A stretch of 64,000 nt of DNA from an uncultured Paracoccus sp. (GCF_947487305.1 NZ_CANKWH010000004.1:124001-188000), one strand, 5' to 3'. Shown: positions 1 through 8,722, counted from the stretch's first letter. Numbers and translations are program-made. The notes: generated from the sequence alone by a model not told the origin.

Positions 1-564
1 TTTGAAATCCCGGTCGGCCTCGGCCTCGTAAAGATGGTCCGACAGTTCGGTGCGGCTGACGATGCGGTCCTGATGGTGGATGAGATAGGTCAGGATGCGG
101 GTTTCAAACGCCGTCAGCTTCAGCGGCGAGCCGTCCAGCGTGATGACGCCAAGCTGCCCATCCAGCAGCAGCTTGCCGGCGCGGATCACCGGGCGGGCAT
201 GGCCGGCGGCGCGGCGGATCAGGGTCTGGGCGCGCAGCACCACCTCGTCCAGCCGGAAGGGTTTGACCGCGTAGTCATCGGCTCCGGCGCGAAAGCCCGC
301 CACCTTGTCGGTCCAGTCGCCGCGCGCCGTCAGGATCAGCACCGGCATCCCGATCCCCTGGTCGCGCCAGCGGGTCAGCACCTCGATCCCCGGCAGGCCG
401 GGCAGGCCCAGATCCAGCACCGCGACATCATAGGTCTCGGTCGCGCCCAGATATTCACCCTCGGCGCCGTCATGGGCCATGTCGGTGACGAAACCGGCAT
501 CCTGCAACGCGCGCGACAATTGCTCGGCCAGGGTCCGGTCGTCCTCGACGATCAGTGCTCTCAT
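1..564 (-). CDS. OmpR-family response regulator (3' end outside window)
   Basis: DNA-binding response regulator of a two-component system, truncated by the window edge in its C-terminal winged helix. The N-terminus MRALIVEDDRTL carries the acidic pocket. The phosphoacceptor Asp is in VLDLGLPGLPG near residue 51, followed by ILTARGDW and ADDYAVKPF, where the Lys is the conserved switch lysine. The C-terminal part (LKLTAFETRILTYL) is a Trans_reg_C domain. The ATG at 564 overlaps the stop of the upstream PepSY gene (ATGA), so the two are translationally coupled. The partner histidine kinase is probably further left. Signal unknown; linkage to two PepSY proteins suggests an envelope, metal or redox stimulus (inference). 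Confidence 0.95.
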   Translation of the reverse strand, partial: MRALIVEDDRTLAEQLSRALQDAGFVTDMAHDGAEGEYLGATETYDVAVLDLGLPGLPGIEVLTRWRDQGIGMPVLILTARGDWTDKVAGFRAGADDYAVKPFRLDEVVLRAQTLIRRAAGHARPVIRAGKLLLDGQLGVITLDGSPLKLTAFETRILTYLIHHQDRIVSRTELSDHLYEAEADRDFK

Positions 565-875
565 TTCTTCAATGCCTCGATCTGTCCCCTTCCTGCCACC
601 TCGAGAAAGCGCCCGTCGCGCGCGTCCAGCCGGATCTTCAGCAGGTTGCGCGCCGGGGTCAGCAGGCGCAACTCCTCGACCAGTTCCACGCCCAGGCCGC
701 GCTCATGCGCATTGGGTTGCGCCAGCCGCGCGGCGATCAGCCGGCCGTGATAGCGTTCGCCCACGAGCCGCATCGCCTCGTGCAGCGGCAGGGGGCTGAA
801 ATCCGTTTCGGTCAGCCTCTGGGCAAGGGCTGACGGGGCGGAGACCAGGAACAGGGCAAGAAGGAACGCGCGCAT
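561..875 (-). CDS. Small exported PepSY-like protein
   Basis: A 104-residue protein with a signal peptide (MRAFLLALFLVSAPSALAQ). The mature part has a single PepSY-like fold: a helix (LHEAMRLVGERYHGRLIAARL), then strands ending in LKIRLDARDGRFLEVAG. PepSY domains are periplasmic and are often encoded beside two-component systems, where they are thought to modulate sensing or proteolysis. Start chosen at the ATG at 875 because it begins the signal peptide; a longer in-frame reading would run into the divergent gene. It overlaps the response-regulator start by 4 bases. Family assignment rests on fold-like sequence pattern and context, not on an alignment. Confidence 0.8.
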   Translation of the reverse strand: MRAFLLALFLVSAPSALAQRLTETDFSPLPLHEAMRLVGERYHGRLIAARLAQPNAHERGLGVELVEELRLLTPARNLLKIRLDARDGRFLEVAGRGQIEALKK

Positions 876-1010
876 GGGGCCCTTGTGGCAGGTGAAAGCC
901 AAACGAAACCCAAACGGGCGGTTGGCCTTTGGTTCGATCTCGTTGGGGTAGATGTGATTCGTCAACCGGGGGCAAGGTGTCCCCGGCGCTACCAGAAGAA
1001 GGTAAACATC

Positions 1011-1883
1011 ATGAGCAGCATGTTCCGCAATTCCGCCGCGATCCTGGCCCTTGTCGCCGGGCTTGGCGGTGCCGCCTTTGCCCAGACCGCAACCCCGCCG
1101 GCCACCGAAACCGCGCCCGCCGCGCCCGAGGCGACCAGCCCTGCACCGGCCGCACCGGCTGCACCGGTCGAGATCACCGAAGACAACCTGCCCGACCTGC
1201 TGAAATCGCTGAACCTGCAGAATATCGACATCGATCGTGACCGCCGCTCGGTCGAGGTCGAGGGCAATCTGGCCGATGGCACCCAGATCGAGGCGAAGCT
1301 GGACCGGCAGGGTGAATTGCGCAAGATCGAGGCCGATGACGACGCGGCGCTGCCCGCCGCCGTGATCGAGGCGCTGATCCCCGAGGCTGTGCGCAATGCC
1401 GAGATCTATGGCCAGTTCGCCAGCATCAACGAGATCGGCCTGCCGCCCGCCGATGCGCCGATGAAGGGCGTGATGATCGAGGGTGCGGATGCCAATGGCG
1501 AGGAATTGCGCGCGCTTTTCGCCGAGGATGGCACGCTGACCCGCTTTGGTCGCGGCGATGACGATCGCGGGCCGCGCGGTGAGCGCCATGGCGAGCGTCA
1601 CGGCAAGCGTGGCGACCATGGCCCGCGCGGCCATGACATGCGCGGCGGGCCGGATGGCGGACGCGATGGAGGTCCTGACCGCGCCGGCATGGGTGGCCAG
1701 CCGCCCGCACCGCTTGACGAGGCCGCTGTCAACACGGTGCTGACCGAGGCCGGCTATGCCGATCTCGGCGCCATCACCCGCGACGGCCCGCGCACACTGG
1801 TCGAGGCGGTGAATGCCGCCGGTGAAAACGTGACGGTGGAACTGAGCCCGCGTGGCGATGTGGTGCGCGAAACCGCGCGCTGA
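1011..1883 (+). CDS. Exported PepSY-like protein with His/Arg/Asp-rich tract
   Basis: A 290-residue exported protein. The ATG at 1011 follows an AGAAGG ribosome site and opens a signal peptide ending AAFAQ. Two PepSY-like units are visible: about residues 60-165 (VEVEGNLADGTQIEAKLDRQ) and a C-terminal unit ending VTVELSPRGDVVRET. Between them, about residues 180-230, lies a low-complexity tract rich in His, Arg, Asp and Gly (repeats such as GERHGERHGKRGDHG), which could bind metal. It is divergent from the PepSY/response-regulator pair across about 135 bases and is a likely target of that regulator (inference). Specific function unknown. Confidence 0.8.
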   Translation: MSSMFRNSAAILALVAGLGGAAFAQTATPPATETAPAAPEATSPAPAAPAAPVEITEDNLPDLLKSLNLQNIDIDRDRRSVEVEGNLADGTQIEAKLDRQGELRKIEADDDAALPAAVIEALIPEAVRNAEIYGQFASINEIGLPPADAPMKGVMIEGADANGEELRALFAEDGTLTRFGRGDDDRGPRGERHGERHGKRGDHGPRGHDMRGGPDGGRDGGPDRAGMGGQPPAPLDEAAVNTVLTEAGYADLGAITRDGPRTLVEAVNAAGENVTVELSPRGDVVRETAR

Positions 1884-1906
1884 TCGCCCCCGGTCAGACC
1901 GAACGG

Positions 1907-1930
1907 ACGGCGCCCCTCGGGGCGCCGTTT
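1907..1930. terminator. Intrinsic terminator between convergent genes
   Basis: A perfect 10-base inverted repeat (ACGGCGCCCC / GGGGCGCCGT, 1907-1916 and 1919-1928) with a minimal loop and a short T run. It lies between the exported PepSY gene (stop 1883) and the convergent YitT gene (stop 1936), so it can serve both strands. Confidence 0.75.
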
Positions 1931-1935
1931 CGCGT

Positions 1936-2538
1936 TCAGACGATGTAACGGTCGCGGCGGTGGTTGATGGCGATGACCATGTTCAGCACCAGCGCGCCCA
2001 GAAAGCTGTAGCCCACGGCCTGCCAGTCGACGAGGCACAGCGCCAGCGTGAAGAGCACGGCGTCAAAGATCAGCTGCGCCCATCCGGCACGGAAGCCGGT
2101 CGCATCCTGCAGATACAGCGCGACGATCCCGACCCCGCCCAGTGACGCCCCGTGGCGAAACAGCGCCAGGAGCCCGGTGCCGGTGATCGCGCCGACCAGC
2201 ACAGCGCCGAAGACCGGGTTGATCGTCTCGAAGCTGATCCATCCCGGCATCACTGCGCTGAGTAGCGAGGTCAGCGCCACGGCCAGAAAGGTCTTCAGCG
2301 TGAAAACCGGCCCGAACCGCTTCCATCCGAGCCAGTAGAACGGGATGTTGATCAGAAAGAAGACCGGCGCGAAGGACCAGCCGGTCGCATAGGAAATCAG
2401 GATCGCCAGCCCGGCGGTCTGCCCGGTCACAAGGCCCAGATGGGTCAGGATGGTGACGCCAAGGGCGGCCATCATCGCGCCAAAGCTGATGCCCTGGGCG
2501 TCCTCGATCAGGCTGTGTCGGTGGGGTGCGTCGCTCAT
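1936..2538 (-). CDS. YitT family integral membrane protein
   Basis: A 200-residue polytopic membrane protein with about five hydrophobic segments, matching the DUF161/YitT pattern: an N-terminal GAMMAALGVTILTHLGLVTG helix, GLAILISYATG, then NPVFGAVLVGAITGTGLLALFRHGASLGGVGIVAL, the Gly-rich second half. It lacks the C-terminal soluble DUF2179 domain of Bacillus YitT and so belongs to the short proteobacterial type. Start set at ATG 2538 (MSDAPHRH); an upstream ATG would add a 23-residue basic extension. Substrate unknown; members are annotated as possible transporters. Confidence 0.85.
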   Translation of the reverse strand: MSDAPHRHSLIEDAQGISFGAMMAALGVTILTHLGLVTGQTAGLAILISYATGWSFAPVFFLINIPFYWLGWKRFGPVFTLKTFLAVALTSLLSAVMPGWISFETINPVFGAVLVGAITGTGLLALFRHGASLGGVGIVALYLQDATGFRAGWAQLIFDAVLFTLALCLVDWQAVGYSFLGALVLNMVIAINHRRDRYIV

Positions 2539-2731
2539 GCCGACCAGATGCCCAAAGGCCGGGGCAAAGGCAAGATCAGCCCGGTGCGGCGTGGCAATCC
2601 GCCGCAAAAACTATGCCCGGATTTCAGTCCTTTGCCGGGACCGGTTGCGATGCCCGCGCATCCCGGCTTTTCGCCACCTGTTTCCGCCGCTAGACATAAG
2701 CAAAACGTGAGCAAAACGTGAGGAGACAGGT

Positions 2732-4015
2732 ATGAGCAGCATCGACATCAGCGGCAAGGGCACGGGCTTCCAGGCAAGCAGACGGGCGGTGGCCTTCGGA
2801 CTTCTGGCCGCGGGGCTGGCCTCCTGCGGGCCGCGGATGCCCGGCGGCAGCACGGGGTCCTCGGGCGGCATGGCACCGCCGCCGCGACCGGTGCCGAATG
2901 CCGATTATGACCGCTGGGTCGCCGGCTTCCGGGGCCGCGCGCTGTCGCAGGGCATTTCGGCGGGCACCTTCGATAATGCCTTCGCGCAGGGTGGCGGCTA
3001 TCTGCCCGACGTGATCGAGAAGGACCAGAACCAGACCGAGTTCACCCGCACGTTGCAGGATTACCTGGCCATTGCCGCCTCGGATGAACGGGTCAGCAAA
3101 GGCCGGGCGAACCTCGCCCGCTATGGCTCTGTGCTGAACGCCGTCGAGGCGCGTTACGGGGTCGAACCTGCAGTGGTGGTCGCCGTCTGGGGTCTGGAAA
3201 GCATGTATGGCGAGCGGCGCGGCAATATCCCGGTCATCGCCGCCTGCTCGACGCTGGCCTGGCATGGCCGCCGCGCCTCGTTCTTCGAACAGCAGCTGGT
3301 TGCGGCGCTGAAGATCCTGCAGAACGGCGATGTCGCCCCCGCCGGCATGACCGGCAGCTGGGCCGGCGCCATGGGGCATACCCAGTTCATCCCGACCTCC
3401 TACCTGCTTTACGCCGTCGATTTCACCGGCGATGGCCGGCGCGACATCTGGTCGAACGACCCGACCGACTCGCTGGCTTCGACCGCCGCCTATCTGCAAC
3501 GCTCGGGCTGGCAGCGGGGCGTGCCCTGGGGCGTCGAGGTGCGGCTGCCCTCGGGCTTCTCGGGCCCGATGGGTCGCGGCTCGACCCGCAGCCCCTCGGC
3601 CTGGGCGGCGATGGGCGTGCGCAGCATGAGCGGCGGCACCGTGCCCGATTACGGCCCGGCCTCGATCATCACCCCGCAGGGGCGCGGCGGCCCGGCCTTC
3701 ATGACCTTCCGCAACTTCACCGCCATCAGCCGCTACAACAACTCGGAAAACTACGTCATCGGCGTCGGCCACCTGTCCGACCGGTTGCGCGGTGGCGGGG
3801 CGATCCAGGGCAGCTTCCCGCCCGACAAGTACGGCCTGACCATCGATGACCGCAAGCGGATGCAGCAGCGGCTGACGGCCATGGGCTATGACACCAAGGG
3901 CAGCGACGGCGTCGTCGGCCCGGCCACGCGCGAGGCGATCTCGGCCTTCCAGGCGGCGCGCGGCATGGCGGTGACGGGCGAGCCCTCGGTGCAATTGCTG
4001 CAAATGCTGGGCTGA
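2732..4015 (+). CDS. Lytic murein transglycosylase (MltB type) lipoprotein with peptidoglycan-binding domain
   Basis: Cleaves the MurNAc-GlcNAc bond of peptidoglycan with 1,6-anhydro product formation. 427 residues with AGGAG before the ATG. The N-terminal hydrophobic stretch ends LASC, so Cys32 is the likely lipidated residue. The SLT_2 catalytic domain spans about residues 55-350; the catalytic Glu is E156 in VWGLESMYG, followed by MGHTQFIPTSY. A C-terminal PG_binding_1 domain (about 365-425) contains DGVVGPATREAISAFQ. It stands alone between divergent and downstream genes. Length and domain order match alphaproteobacterial MltB-like enzymes. Confidence 0.92.
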   Translation: MSSIDISGKGTGFQASRRAVAFGLLAAGLASCGPRMPGGSTGSSGGMAPPPRPVPNADYDRWVAGFRGRALSQGISAGTFDNAFAQGGGYLPDVIEKDQNQTEFTRTLQDYLAIAASDERVSKGRANLARYGSVLNAVEARYGVEPAVVVAVWGLESMYGERRGNIPVIAACSTLAWHGRRASFFEQQLVAALKILQNGDVAPAGMTGSWAGAMGHTQFIPTSYLLYAVDFTGDGRRDIWSNDPTDSLASTAAYLQRSGWQRGVPWGVEVRLPSGFSGPMGRGSTRSPSAWAAMGVRSMSGGTVPDYGPASIITPQGRGGPAFMTFRNFTAISRYNNSENYVIGVGHLSDRLRGGGAIQGSFPPDKYGLTIDDRKRMQQRLTAMGYDTKGSDGVVGPATREAISAFQAARGMAVTGEPSVQLLQMLG

Positions 4016-4085
4016 CGCCGCCGAAGGTGATTTGCCGCATACGGGTGCGCGGGCCTATGCTTTCCCACGGGAAAGGAGGCCCGCC

Positions 4086-4457
4086 ATGCTGTCGCGTCGA
4101 ACCCTTGCATCGGCCCTGCTGCTGTCGCTTCTCGGCGTCCGCGCCGTCACTGCCCATCACGGCTGGCGCTGGACCAGCGGCGCCGATATCCGCCTGACCG
4201 GGCTGATCCGCTCGGCTCGGCTTGGCAATCCCCATGGCATTCTCGAGGTGGATGCCGAGGGCGAGATCTGGCAGGTCGAGATCGGCCAGCCCTGGCGCAA
4301 TGAACAGGCCGGGCTGACGGATGCCGATTTTGCCCCCGGCCGCGAGGTGGCGATCGAGGGCGAGCCCTCGGCCGATCCCGCGCAGCGTCTGCTGAAAGCC
4401 GAGCGGCTGTGGTTCGAGGATGGCGTAAGCCACGATCTTTACCCCGAACGCAGCTAG
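4086..4457 (+). CDS. Exported DUF6152-type protein
   Basis: A 123-residue exported protein with signal peptide MLSRRTLASALLLSLLGVRAVTA followed by HHGW. The His-His at the mature N-terminus is typical of DUF6152 proteins. The rest is a small beta-rich domain (IRLTGLIRSARLGNPHGILEVDAEG), reminiscent of OB-fold periplasmic proteins. Start at 4086 is set by the AAAGGAGG ribosome site and the signal peptide. The next gene begins 4 bases downstream, so the two form an operon with an envelope role, possibly metal- or redox-related. Function not established. Confidence 0.75.
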   Translation: MLSRRTLASALLLSLLGVRAVTAHHGWRWTSGADIRLTGLIRSARLGNPHGILEVDAEGEIWQVEIGQPWRNEQAGLTDADFAPGREVAIEGEPSADPAQRLLKAERLWFEDGVSHDLYPERS

Positions 4458-4461
4458 GGCC

Positions 4462-4920
4462 GTGGAGGCGCTGGCCGAGATCCTTGCCGGAACCGGTCTG
4501 GCTGATTGGATGCGCAATGGCCGCTGGATCTATGCGGCGGTCAGCGGGCTGCATGTGCTTGGCATCGCGCTTTTGATTGGCGCCATCGCCAGCCTCGATC
4601 TGCGGCTGATCGGGCTCTGGCCGATGATCCCGGTCGAGCCGCTTGGCCGGGTGCTGGTTCCCGTGGCCATCACCGGGTTGGCGCTGGCGATGGGCGCCGG
4701 GGTGCTGTTGTTCCTCGCCGCGCCGGGGGATTACCTGCGGATGCGGCTGTTCCTGCTGAAACTGATGCTGATCGCGCTTGGCGCAGGGCACGCGCTCTGG
4801 TTCCATGCCGGCAAGGGGTTTGAGCGCCCGCCTGCGGCGCTGCGACGAGTCGGCCTGACCTCGCTGGTGATCTGGCTTGGCGTGTTGGCCTGCGGGCGGA
4901 TGCTGGCCTTCGTCGACTGA
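4462..4920 (+). CDS. Four-helix membrane protein (DUF6644/DUF2214-like)
   Basis: A 152-residue protein beginning at GTG 4462, 4 bases after the DUF6152 stop. Four hydrophobic segments are evident: WIYAAVSGLHVLGIALLIGAI, VLVPVAITGLALAMGAGVLLFL, LLKLMLIALGAGHALWF and TSLVIWLGVLACGRMLAFVD. A His in the first helix (SGLHVLG) and one in the third (GHALWFH) resemble the haem- or copper-associated histidines of CopD-like four-helix proteins. Pairing with a DUF6152 gene is a recurrent arrangement as far as I recall. Biochemical role unknown. Confidence 0.75.
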   Translation: MEALAEILAGTGLADWMRNGRWIYAAVSGLHVLGIALLIGAIASLDLRLIGLWPMIPVEPLGRVLVPVAITGLALAMGAGVLLFLAAPGDYLRMRLFLLKLMLIALGAGHALWFHAGKGFERPPAALRRVGLTSLVIWLGVLACGRMLAFVD

Positions 4921-4930
4921 GGCCGGCTTC

Positions 4931-4981
4931 TTCTTCACGAAAATATCCCGCCGGGGGTGTGGGGGCCGCGCAGGCCCCCAC
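4931..4981 (+). repeat. REP-like intergenic element, copy 1
   Basis: The element reads TTCTTC...AAATATCCC, then a GGGGGT spacer and a G5C/GC5 hairpin. A second copy with the same layout lies at 11084-11131. The shared core AAATATCCC followed by a G-rich hairpin suggests a dispersed element of this genus. Here it sits between convergent genes and contains the terminator hairpin. Confidence 0.55.
4959..4981. terminator. Hairpin terminator at the end of the pyrimidine operon
   Basis: A 9-bp perfect stem, GTGGGGGCC (4959-4967) and GGCCCCCAC (4973-4981), with loop GCGCA. It lies between the DUF6644-like gene (stop 4920) and the convergent ABC binding-protein gene (stop 4991). There is no strong T run, so termination efficiency is uncertain. 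Confidence 0.55.
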
Positions 4982-4990
4982 GCTTGACGC

Positions 4991-5977
4991 CTATTGCAGC
5001 GCCGCGTCAGTGATGGCGTGGGTCCAGGCCCCCTCGGGCGCCTTGGAGATCACCGGGTCCGAACCGCCCGACAGCAGGGTGTCCACGGTCCGCTGGTAAT
5101 CCGCCTCGTCCAGCGCGCCGTTCGAGCCGGCGGTCAGCTTGGCCACCTCGGTCATCATCCGGGTCTGGTGCTCGATGGTCTGGGCGCCGGTCTCGTCGTT
5201 TTCCAGCACGATCTCGGCGGCTTCCTCGGGATTCTCCTCGGCATATTTCCAGCCCTTCATGCTGGCGCGCACGAAGCGGGTCAGCTTGTCCACCATCTCG
5301 GGATTGTCGAGGTTTTCCTGCAGCGTATAAAGCCCGTCCTCCAGCGTGGCGACGCCCTGATCCTCGTATTTGAACGTGACCAGGTCGGCCTCGGCAATGC
5401 CCGCATCCAGCACCTGGCCGTATTCGTTATAGGTCATGGTCGAGATGCAGGCGGCCTGCTTCTGCAACAGCGGATCGACGTTGAAACCCTGTTTCAGCAC
5501 TGTCACCCCGTCCGGCCCTCCCTCGGTCGGCAGTTCCAGGTGGTTCATCCACGACAGGAACGGATATTCATTGCCGAAAAACCAGACGCCCAGGGTCTTG
5601 CCCTTGAAATCGGTCTTGGGATCGGTGATGCCGCTTTCCTTCAGGCAGGTGAGCATCATGCCCGAGCTTTTGAAAGGCTGGGCGATATTGACCAGCGGCA
5701 GGCCCTTCTCGCGCGCGGCCAGCGCGGCCGGCATCCATTCCACCGTCACATCGGCACCGCCCCCGGCCAGCACCTGCGTCGGCGCGATGTCGGGACCGCC
5801 CGGCTTGATGGTGACGTTCAGGTCCTCTTCCTCGTAGAACCCCTTGTCCTTGGCGACGTAATAACCCGCGAATTGCGCCTGCGTGACCCATTTCAGCTGC
5901 AGGGTCAGGTCATCGGCGGCATAGGCGCCCGTCGCCATCAGGGCGAAGGTGGCGGCACCGAGCATCAGTTTCTTCAT
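4991..5977 (-). CDS. ABC transporter substrate-binding protein, NMT1/THI5-like (predicted pyrimidine uptake)
   Basis: Periplasmic binding protein of 328 residues with signal peptide MKKLMLGAATFALMATGAYA. The mature start, LTLQLKWVTQAQFAGYYVAKDKGF, is the hallmark of the NMT1/ThiY family, which binds pyrimidine-like ligands. Last gene of a leftward operon that also holds two permeases, an ATPase and reductive pyrimidine-degradation enzymes. Context therefore favours uptake of a pyrimidine or its dihydro/ureido derivative over a thiamine precursor (inference). It starts 33 bases after the upstream permease stop; a GGAGAG site precedes the ATG. Confidence 0.9.
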   Translation of the reverse strand: MKKLMLGAATFALMATGAYAADDLTLQLKWVTQAQFAGYYVAKDKGFYEEEDLNVTIKPGGPDIAPTQVLAGGGADVTVEWMPAALAAREKGLPLVNIAQPFKSSGMMLTCLKESGITDPKTDFKGKTLGVWFFGNEYPFLSWMNHLELPTEGGPDGVTVLKQGFNVDPLLQKQAACISTMTYNEYGQVLDAGIAEADLVTFKYEDQGVATLEDGLYTLQENLDNPEMVDKLTRFVRASMKGWKYAEENPEEAAEIVLENDETGAQTIEHQTRMMTEVAKLTAGSNGALDEADYQRTVDTLLSGGSDPVISKAPEGAWTHAITDAALQ

Positions 5978-6010
5978 GGCTTCCTCTCCTGTTGTTGCCG
6001 GTCGACCGGC

Positions 6011-6844
6011 TTATCTGCGCTGCGACGGGTGCCAGAAGGTCACCCGGCTTTCGATCAGCGACACGATTCCATAGAACAGCGAACCCGCGATTGCGGCCAC
6101 AAGAATTTCGGCCCAGACCAGCGGCAGGTCCAATTGCCCCACCGCGGTCGAGATGCGAAAGCCCATGCCGCGGGTCGGGCTGCCGAAAAACTCGGCAACG
6201 ATGGCACCGATCAGCGCCAGCGTGGTGGTGATCTTCAGCCCGTTGAACAGGAAGGGCATGGCGGCGGGCAGGCGCATCTTGAAAAGCGACTGCCAGTAAC
6301 CCGCGCTCCATGTCGCCATCAGATCGCGCTGCAGCGCATCGGTGGCGGCAAGGCCCGCGACCATGTTCACGAGGATCGGGAAGAAGACCATGACCACGAC
6401 GACAGCGGCCTTGGACTGCCAGTCGAAGCCGAACCACATGACCAGAATGGGCGCGATGCCGATGATCGGCAGGGCGGCGACGAAATTGCCGATGGGCAGA
6501 AGGCCCCGCTGCAGGAAGGGGCTGCGGTCGATGGCGATGGCGGTGACGATGGCGGCCAGCGCCCCCATCACCCAGCCCGACAGCGCGCCCTTCAGGATGG
6601 TCTGGACGAAATCGCCCCAGAGCAGCGGGATATTGCCGGCAAAGCTGGCCCAGATCTGGCTGGGCGCCGGCAAGATGACCGAGGGCACGGCATAGGCGCG
6701 CACGATCATTTCCCAGAGCACAAGCAGCGTTGCGCCGAAGATCAGCGGCACCAGAATCCGGGTGAGGCGGGTGTTCAGCCGCGCGAGGACGGCGTTGAGG
6801 CCCCAGGCCCCCAGCCAGACGGCAAGGATCGGCAGCGCGCTCAT
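6011..6844 (-). CDS. ABC transporter permease (BPD_transp_1), first
   Basis: A 277-residue inner-membrane permease with about six to seven hydrophobic segments. The EAA loop is recognisable around QRDLMATWSAGYWQSLFKMRLPAAMPFLFNGLK, the site that contacts the ATPase. Start ATG 6844 overlaps the stop of the other permease (ATGA), so the two are translationally coupled. It resembles SsuC/ThiX-type permeases. It works with the partner permease, the ATPase at 7921-8709 and the binding protein at 4991-5977. Confidence 0.9.
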   Translation of the reverse strand: MSALPILAVWLGAWGLNAVLARLNTRLTRILVPLIFGATLLVLWEMIVRAYAVPSVILPAPSQIWASFAGNIPLLWGDFVQTILKGALSGWVMGALAAIVTAIAIDRSPFLQRGLLPIGNFVAALPIIGIAPILVMWFGFDWQSKAAVVVVMVFFPILVNMVAGLAATDALQRDLMATWSAGYWQSLFKMRLPAAMPFLFNGLKITTTLALIGAIVAEFFGSPTRGMGFRISTAVGQLDLPLVWAEILVAAIAGSLFYGIVSLIESRVTFWHPSQRR

Positions 6845-7704
6845 CGGGCCAGCCCCATGCGTTTCAGGGTGATCCGCTCGATCAGCCCGATCAGCACGAC
6901 GAGACCGGCGGCAAGGGCGGCGGCCATGAACAGCGCCGACCAGATCTGCACCGTCTGCCCGTAATAGCTGCCTGACAGAAGCCGCGCGCCCAGACCCGAG
7001 GTCGCCCCGGCGGGCAATTCGCCGACAATGGTGCCGACCAGCGCGGCGGCGACCGCGACCTTCAGGCTGGCGAAGAGATATGGCATCGACGAGGGCAGTC
7101 GCAGCCGCCAGAAGCTTTGCGACCGCGAGGCATTCCACGATCGCATAAGGTCCAGCTGCATCGCATCGGGCTGCCTCAGCCCCGCGACCATGCCGACCAG
7201 CACCGGAAAGAAGCTGAGCCAGGCCGAGATGACCGCCTTGGGCAGAAGCCCGGTGACGCCGATGCTGGCCAGCACCACGATCACCATCGGCGCGATGGCG
7301 AGGATCGGCACCGTCTGGCTGGCCACGGCCCAGGGCATGACCGACTGGTCCATGGTCCGGTCATGCACGATGCCGACCGCCAGCAGTATGCCGGCGAGGC
7401 TGCCGATGGCAAAGCCCGCCATGGTGGCGCTGAGCGTGACCATGGCGTGATAGACCAGCGAGCGTTTCGAGGTGATGGCCTGGCCGAAGACCCCGTCCCA
7501 CAGCCCCGCCGCCACCTGATGCGGCGCGGGCAGAACCGGGCGGTCCTGCGACAGCGTGTCGGCGATCAGCTGGCCGGTGGTCAGCTCGGTTCCGGCCCGC
7601 GCCGCCTGATCCTCGGCCCACTGCGCATTCATGCCGATGGCGGCGAGATACCAGATCAGGATGATGGCGGCGAGAACGGTCAGGACGGGCAGGGCGCGGG
7701 TCAT
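6841..7704 (-). CDS. ABC transporter permease (BPD_transp_1), second
   Basis: A 287-residue permease with an N-terminal helix (LPVLTVLAAIILIWYLAAIG), a periplasmic segment of about 70 residues and then the conserved core. The EAA motif region is QLDLMRSWNASRSQSFWRLRLPSSMPYLFASLK. Start placed at ATG 7704, preceded by GGCAGGTG; the reading frame extends upstream without a convincing alternative. Two different permeases imply a heterodimeric channel. About 216 bases separate it from the ATPase gene; I see no further gene in that spacer. Confidence 0.87.
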   Translation of the reverse strand: MTRALPVLTVLAAIILIWYLAAIGMNAQWAEDQAARAGTELTTGQLIADTLSQDRPVLPAPHQVAAGLWDGVFGQAITSKRSLVYHAMVTLSATMAGFAIGSLAGILLAVGIVHDRTMDQSVMPWAVASQTVPILAIAPMVIVVLASIGVTGLLPKAVISAWLSFFPVLVGMVAGLRQPDAMQLDLMRSWNASRSQSFWRLRLPSSMPYLFASLKVAVAAALVGTIVGELPAGATSGLGARLLSGSYYGQTVQIWSALFMAAALAAGLVVLIGLIERITLKRMGLAR

Positions 7705-7920
7705 GCGGCACCTGCCACAGGTGAGGCAGAGGGCGAGCGCCGGCCCGTGGGGTGGCGCTGCAACGGCACGCCTGCGCGCTTCATGGTGCCAAGCCCCTCG
7801 CGTCCCTGAACGCAGGACCAGCGGCACCACAGCGCCAGCCCGCCGGGACGGGCAGGCGCTCGCCCGGCGGGCTTCGCCTTTGCTCCGGGCGGGGGCGCGT
7901 AATCCAGCCGTGGGCACGTA

Positions 7921-8709
7921 TCAGTCATAACTATGCCCCTCGCGCAGCCCCTCACGCACCTCGTGGGACAGCGCGATGAATTCGGGCGTGTCGCGGATCT
8001 CCAGCGGGCGCTCGGCCGGCAGGGTGCTTTCGATCACCTTGGTAATACGGCCCGGGCGCGGCGACATGACCACGATCCGGGTCGAGAGATAGACCGCCTC
8101 GGGGATGGAATGGGTCACGAAACCGATGGTCTTTTGGGTCTTTCTCCACAGCTCCAGCAGCGCCTCATTCAGCCGGTCACGGACGATCTCGTCCAGCGCG
8201 CCGAAGGGTTCGTCCATCAACAGGATGTCGGCGTCAAAGGCCAGCGCGCGCGCAATGCTGGCGCGCTGCTGCATCCCACCCGACAGCTGCCAGGGAAACT
8301 TGCCGCCAAAGCCCGCGAGATCGACGAGGTCCAGCACCCGGGCGATCCGCTCGGCCCGGTCCGCCTTGGAAAAGCCCATGATCTCAAGCGGCAGCGAGAT
8401 ATTGCCGGAAATCGTCCGCCATGGATAAAGCCCCGGTGCCTGAAACACATAGCCATAGGCGCGCGCCTTCCGCGCCTCGTCCGCCGGCATCCCGTTCACC
8501 GTCAGGCTGCCGCCGGTCGGGGTCTCCAGCGCGGCGATGGTGCGCAGGAAGGTGGTCTTGCCGCAGCCCGAAGGGCCGATGAAGCTGACGAAATCGCCGC
8601 GATTGATGGTCAGGTCCACGCCCTTCAGCGCATGGACCGGGCCATCGGCGGTCGGAAAGGTCAGGTCGACGCCCCGGGCGGTGATGACGGGATCGGCTCC
8701 GCTGCTCAT
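7921..8709 (-). CDS. ABC transporter ATPase (SsuB/ThiZ type)
   Basis: A 262-residue nucleotide-binding subunit. Walker A is GPSGCGKTT near residue 45, the Q-loop YVFQAPGLYPW, the signature LSGGMQQR, Walker B ILLMDEPFGALD, and the switch His in FVTHSIPEAV. The sequence is of the nitrate/sulfonate/taurine import class, matching the NMT1-type binding protein. It starts 14 bases downstream of the small membrane protein gene and so belongs to the same operon. Confidence 0.93.
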   Translation of the reverse strand: MSSGADPVITARGVDLTFPTADGPVHALKGVDLTINRGDFVSFIGPSGCGKTTFLRTIAALETPTGGSLTVNGMPADEARKARAYGYVFQAPGLYPWRTISGNISLPLEIMGFSKADRAERIARVLDLVDLAGFGGKFPWQLSGGMQQRASIARALAFDADILLMDEPFGALDEIVRDRLNEALLELWRKTQKTIGFVTHSIPEAVYLSTRIVVMSPRPGRITKVIESTLPAERPLEIRDTPEFIALSHEVREGLREGHSYD

Positions 8710-8722
8710 GTGCTGGCCCTTG

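Noticed and set aside
561..1634. 357-codon minus-strand frame over the exported PepSY gene
   Set aside because: Only its last 104 codons, starting at a signal peptide, look real; the rest is antisense to the plus-strand gene.
4991..8709. Thiamine-precursor (ThiXYZ) transporter as the main reading of the NMT1 system
   Set aside because: No TPP riboswitch or thi gene nearby, and it is part of a pyrimidine catabolic operon; still an alternative at the substrate level.
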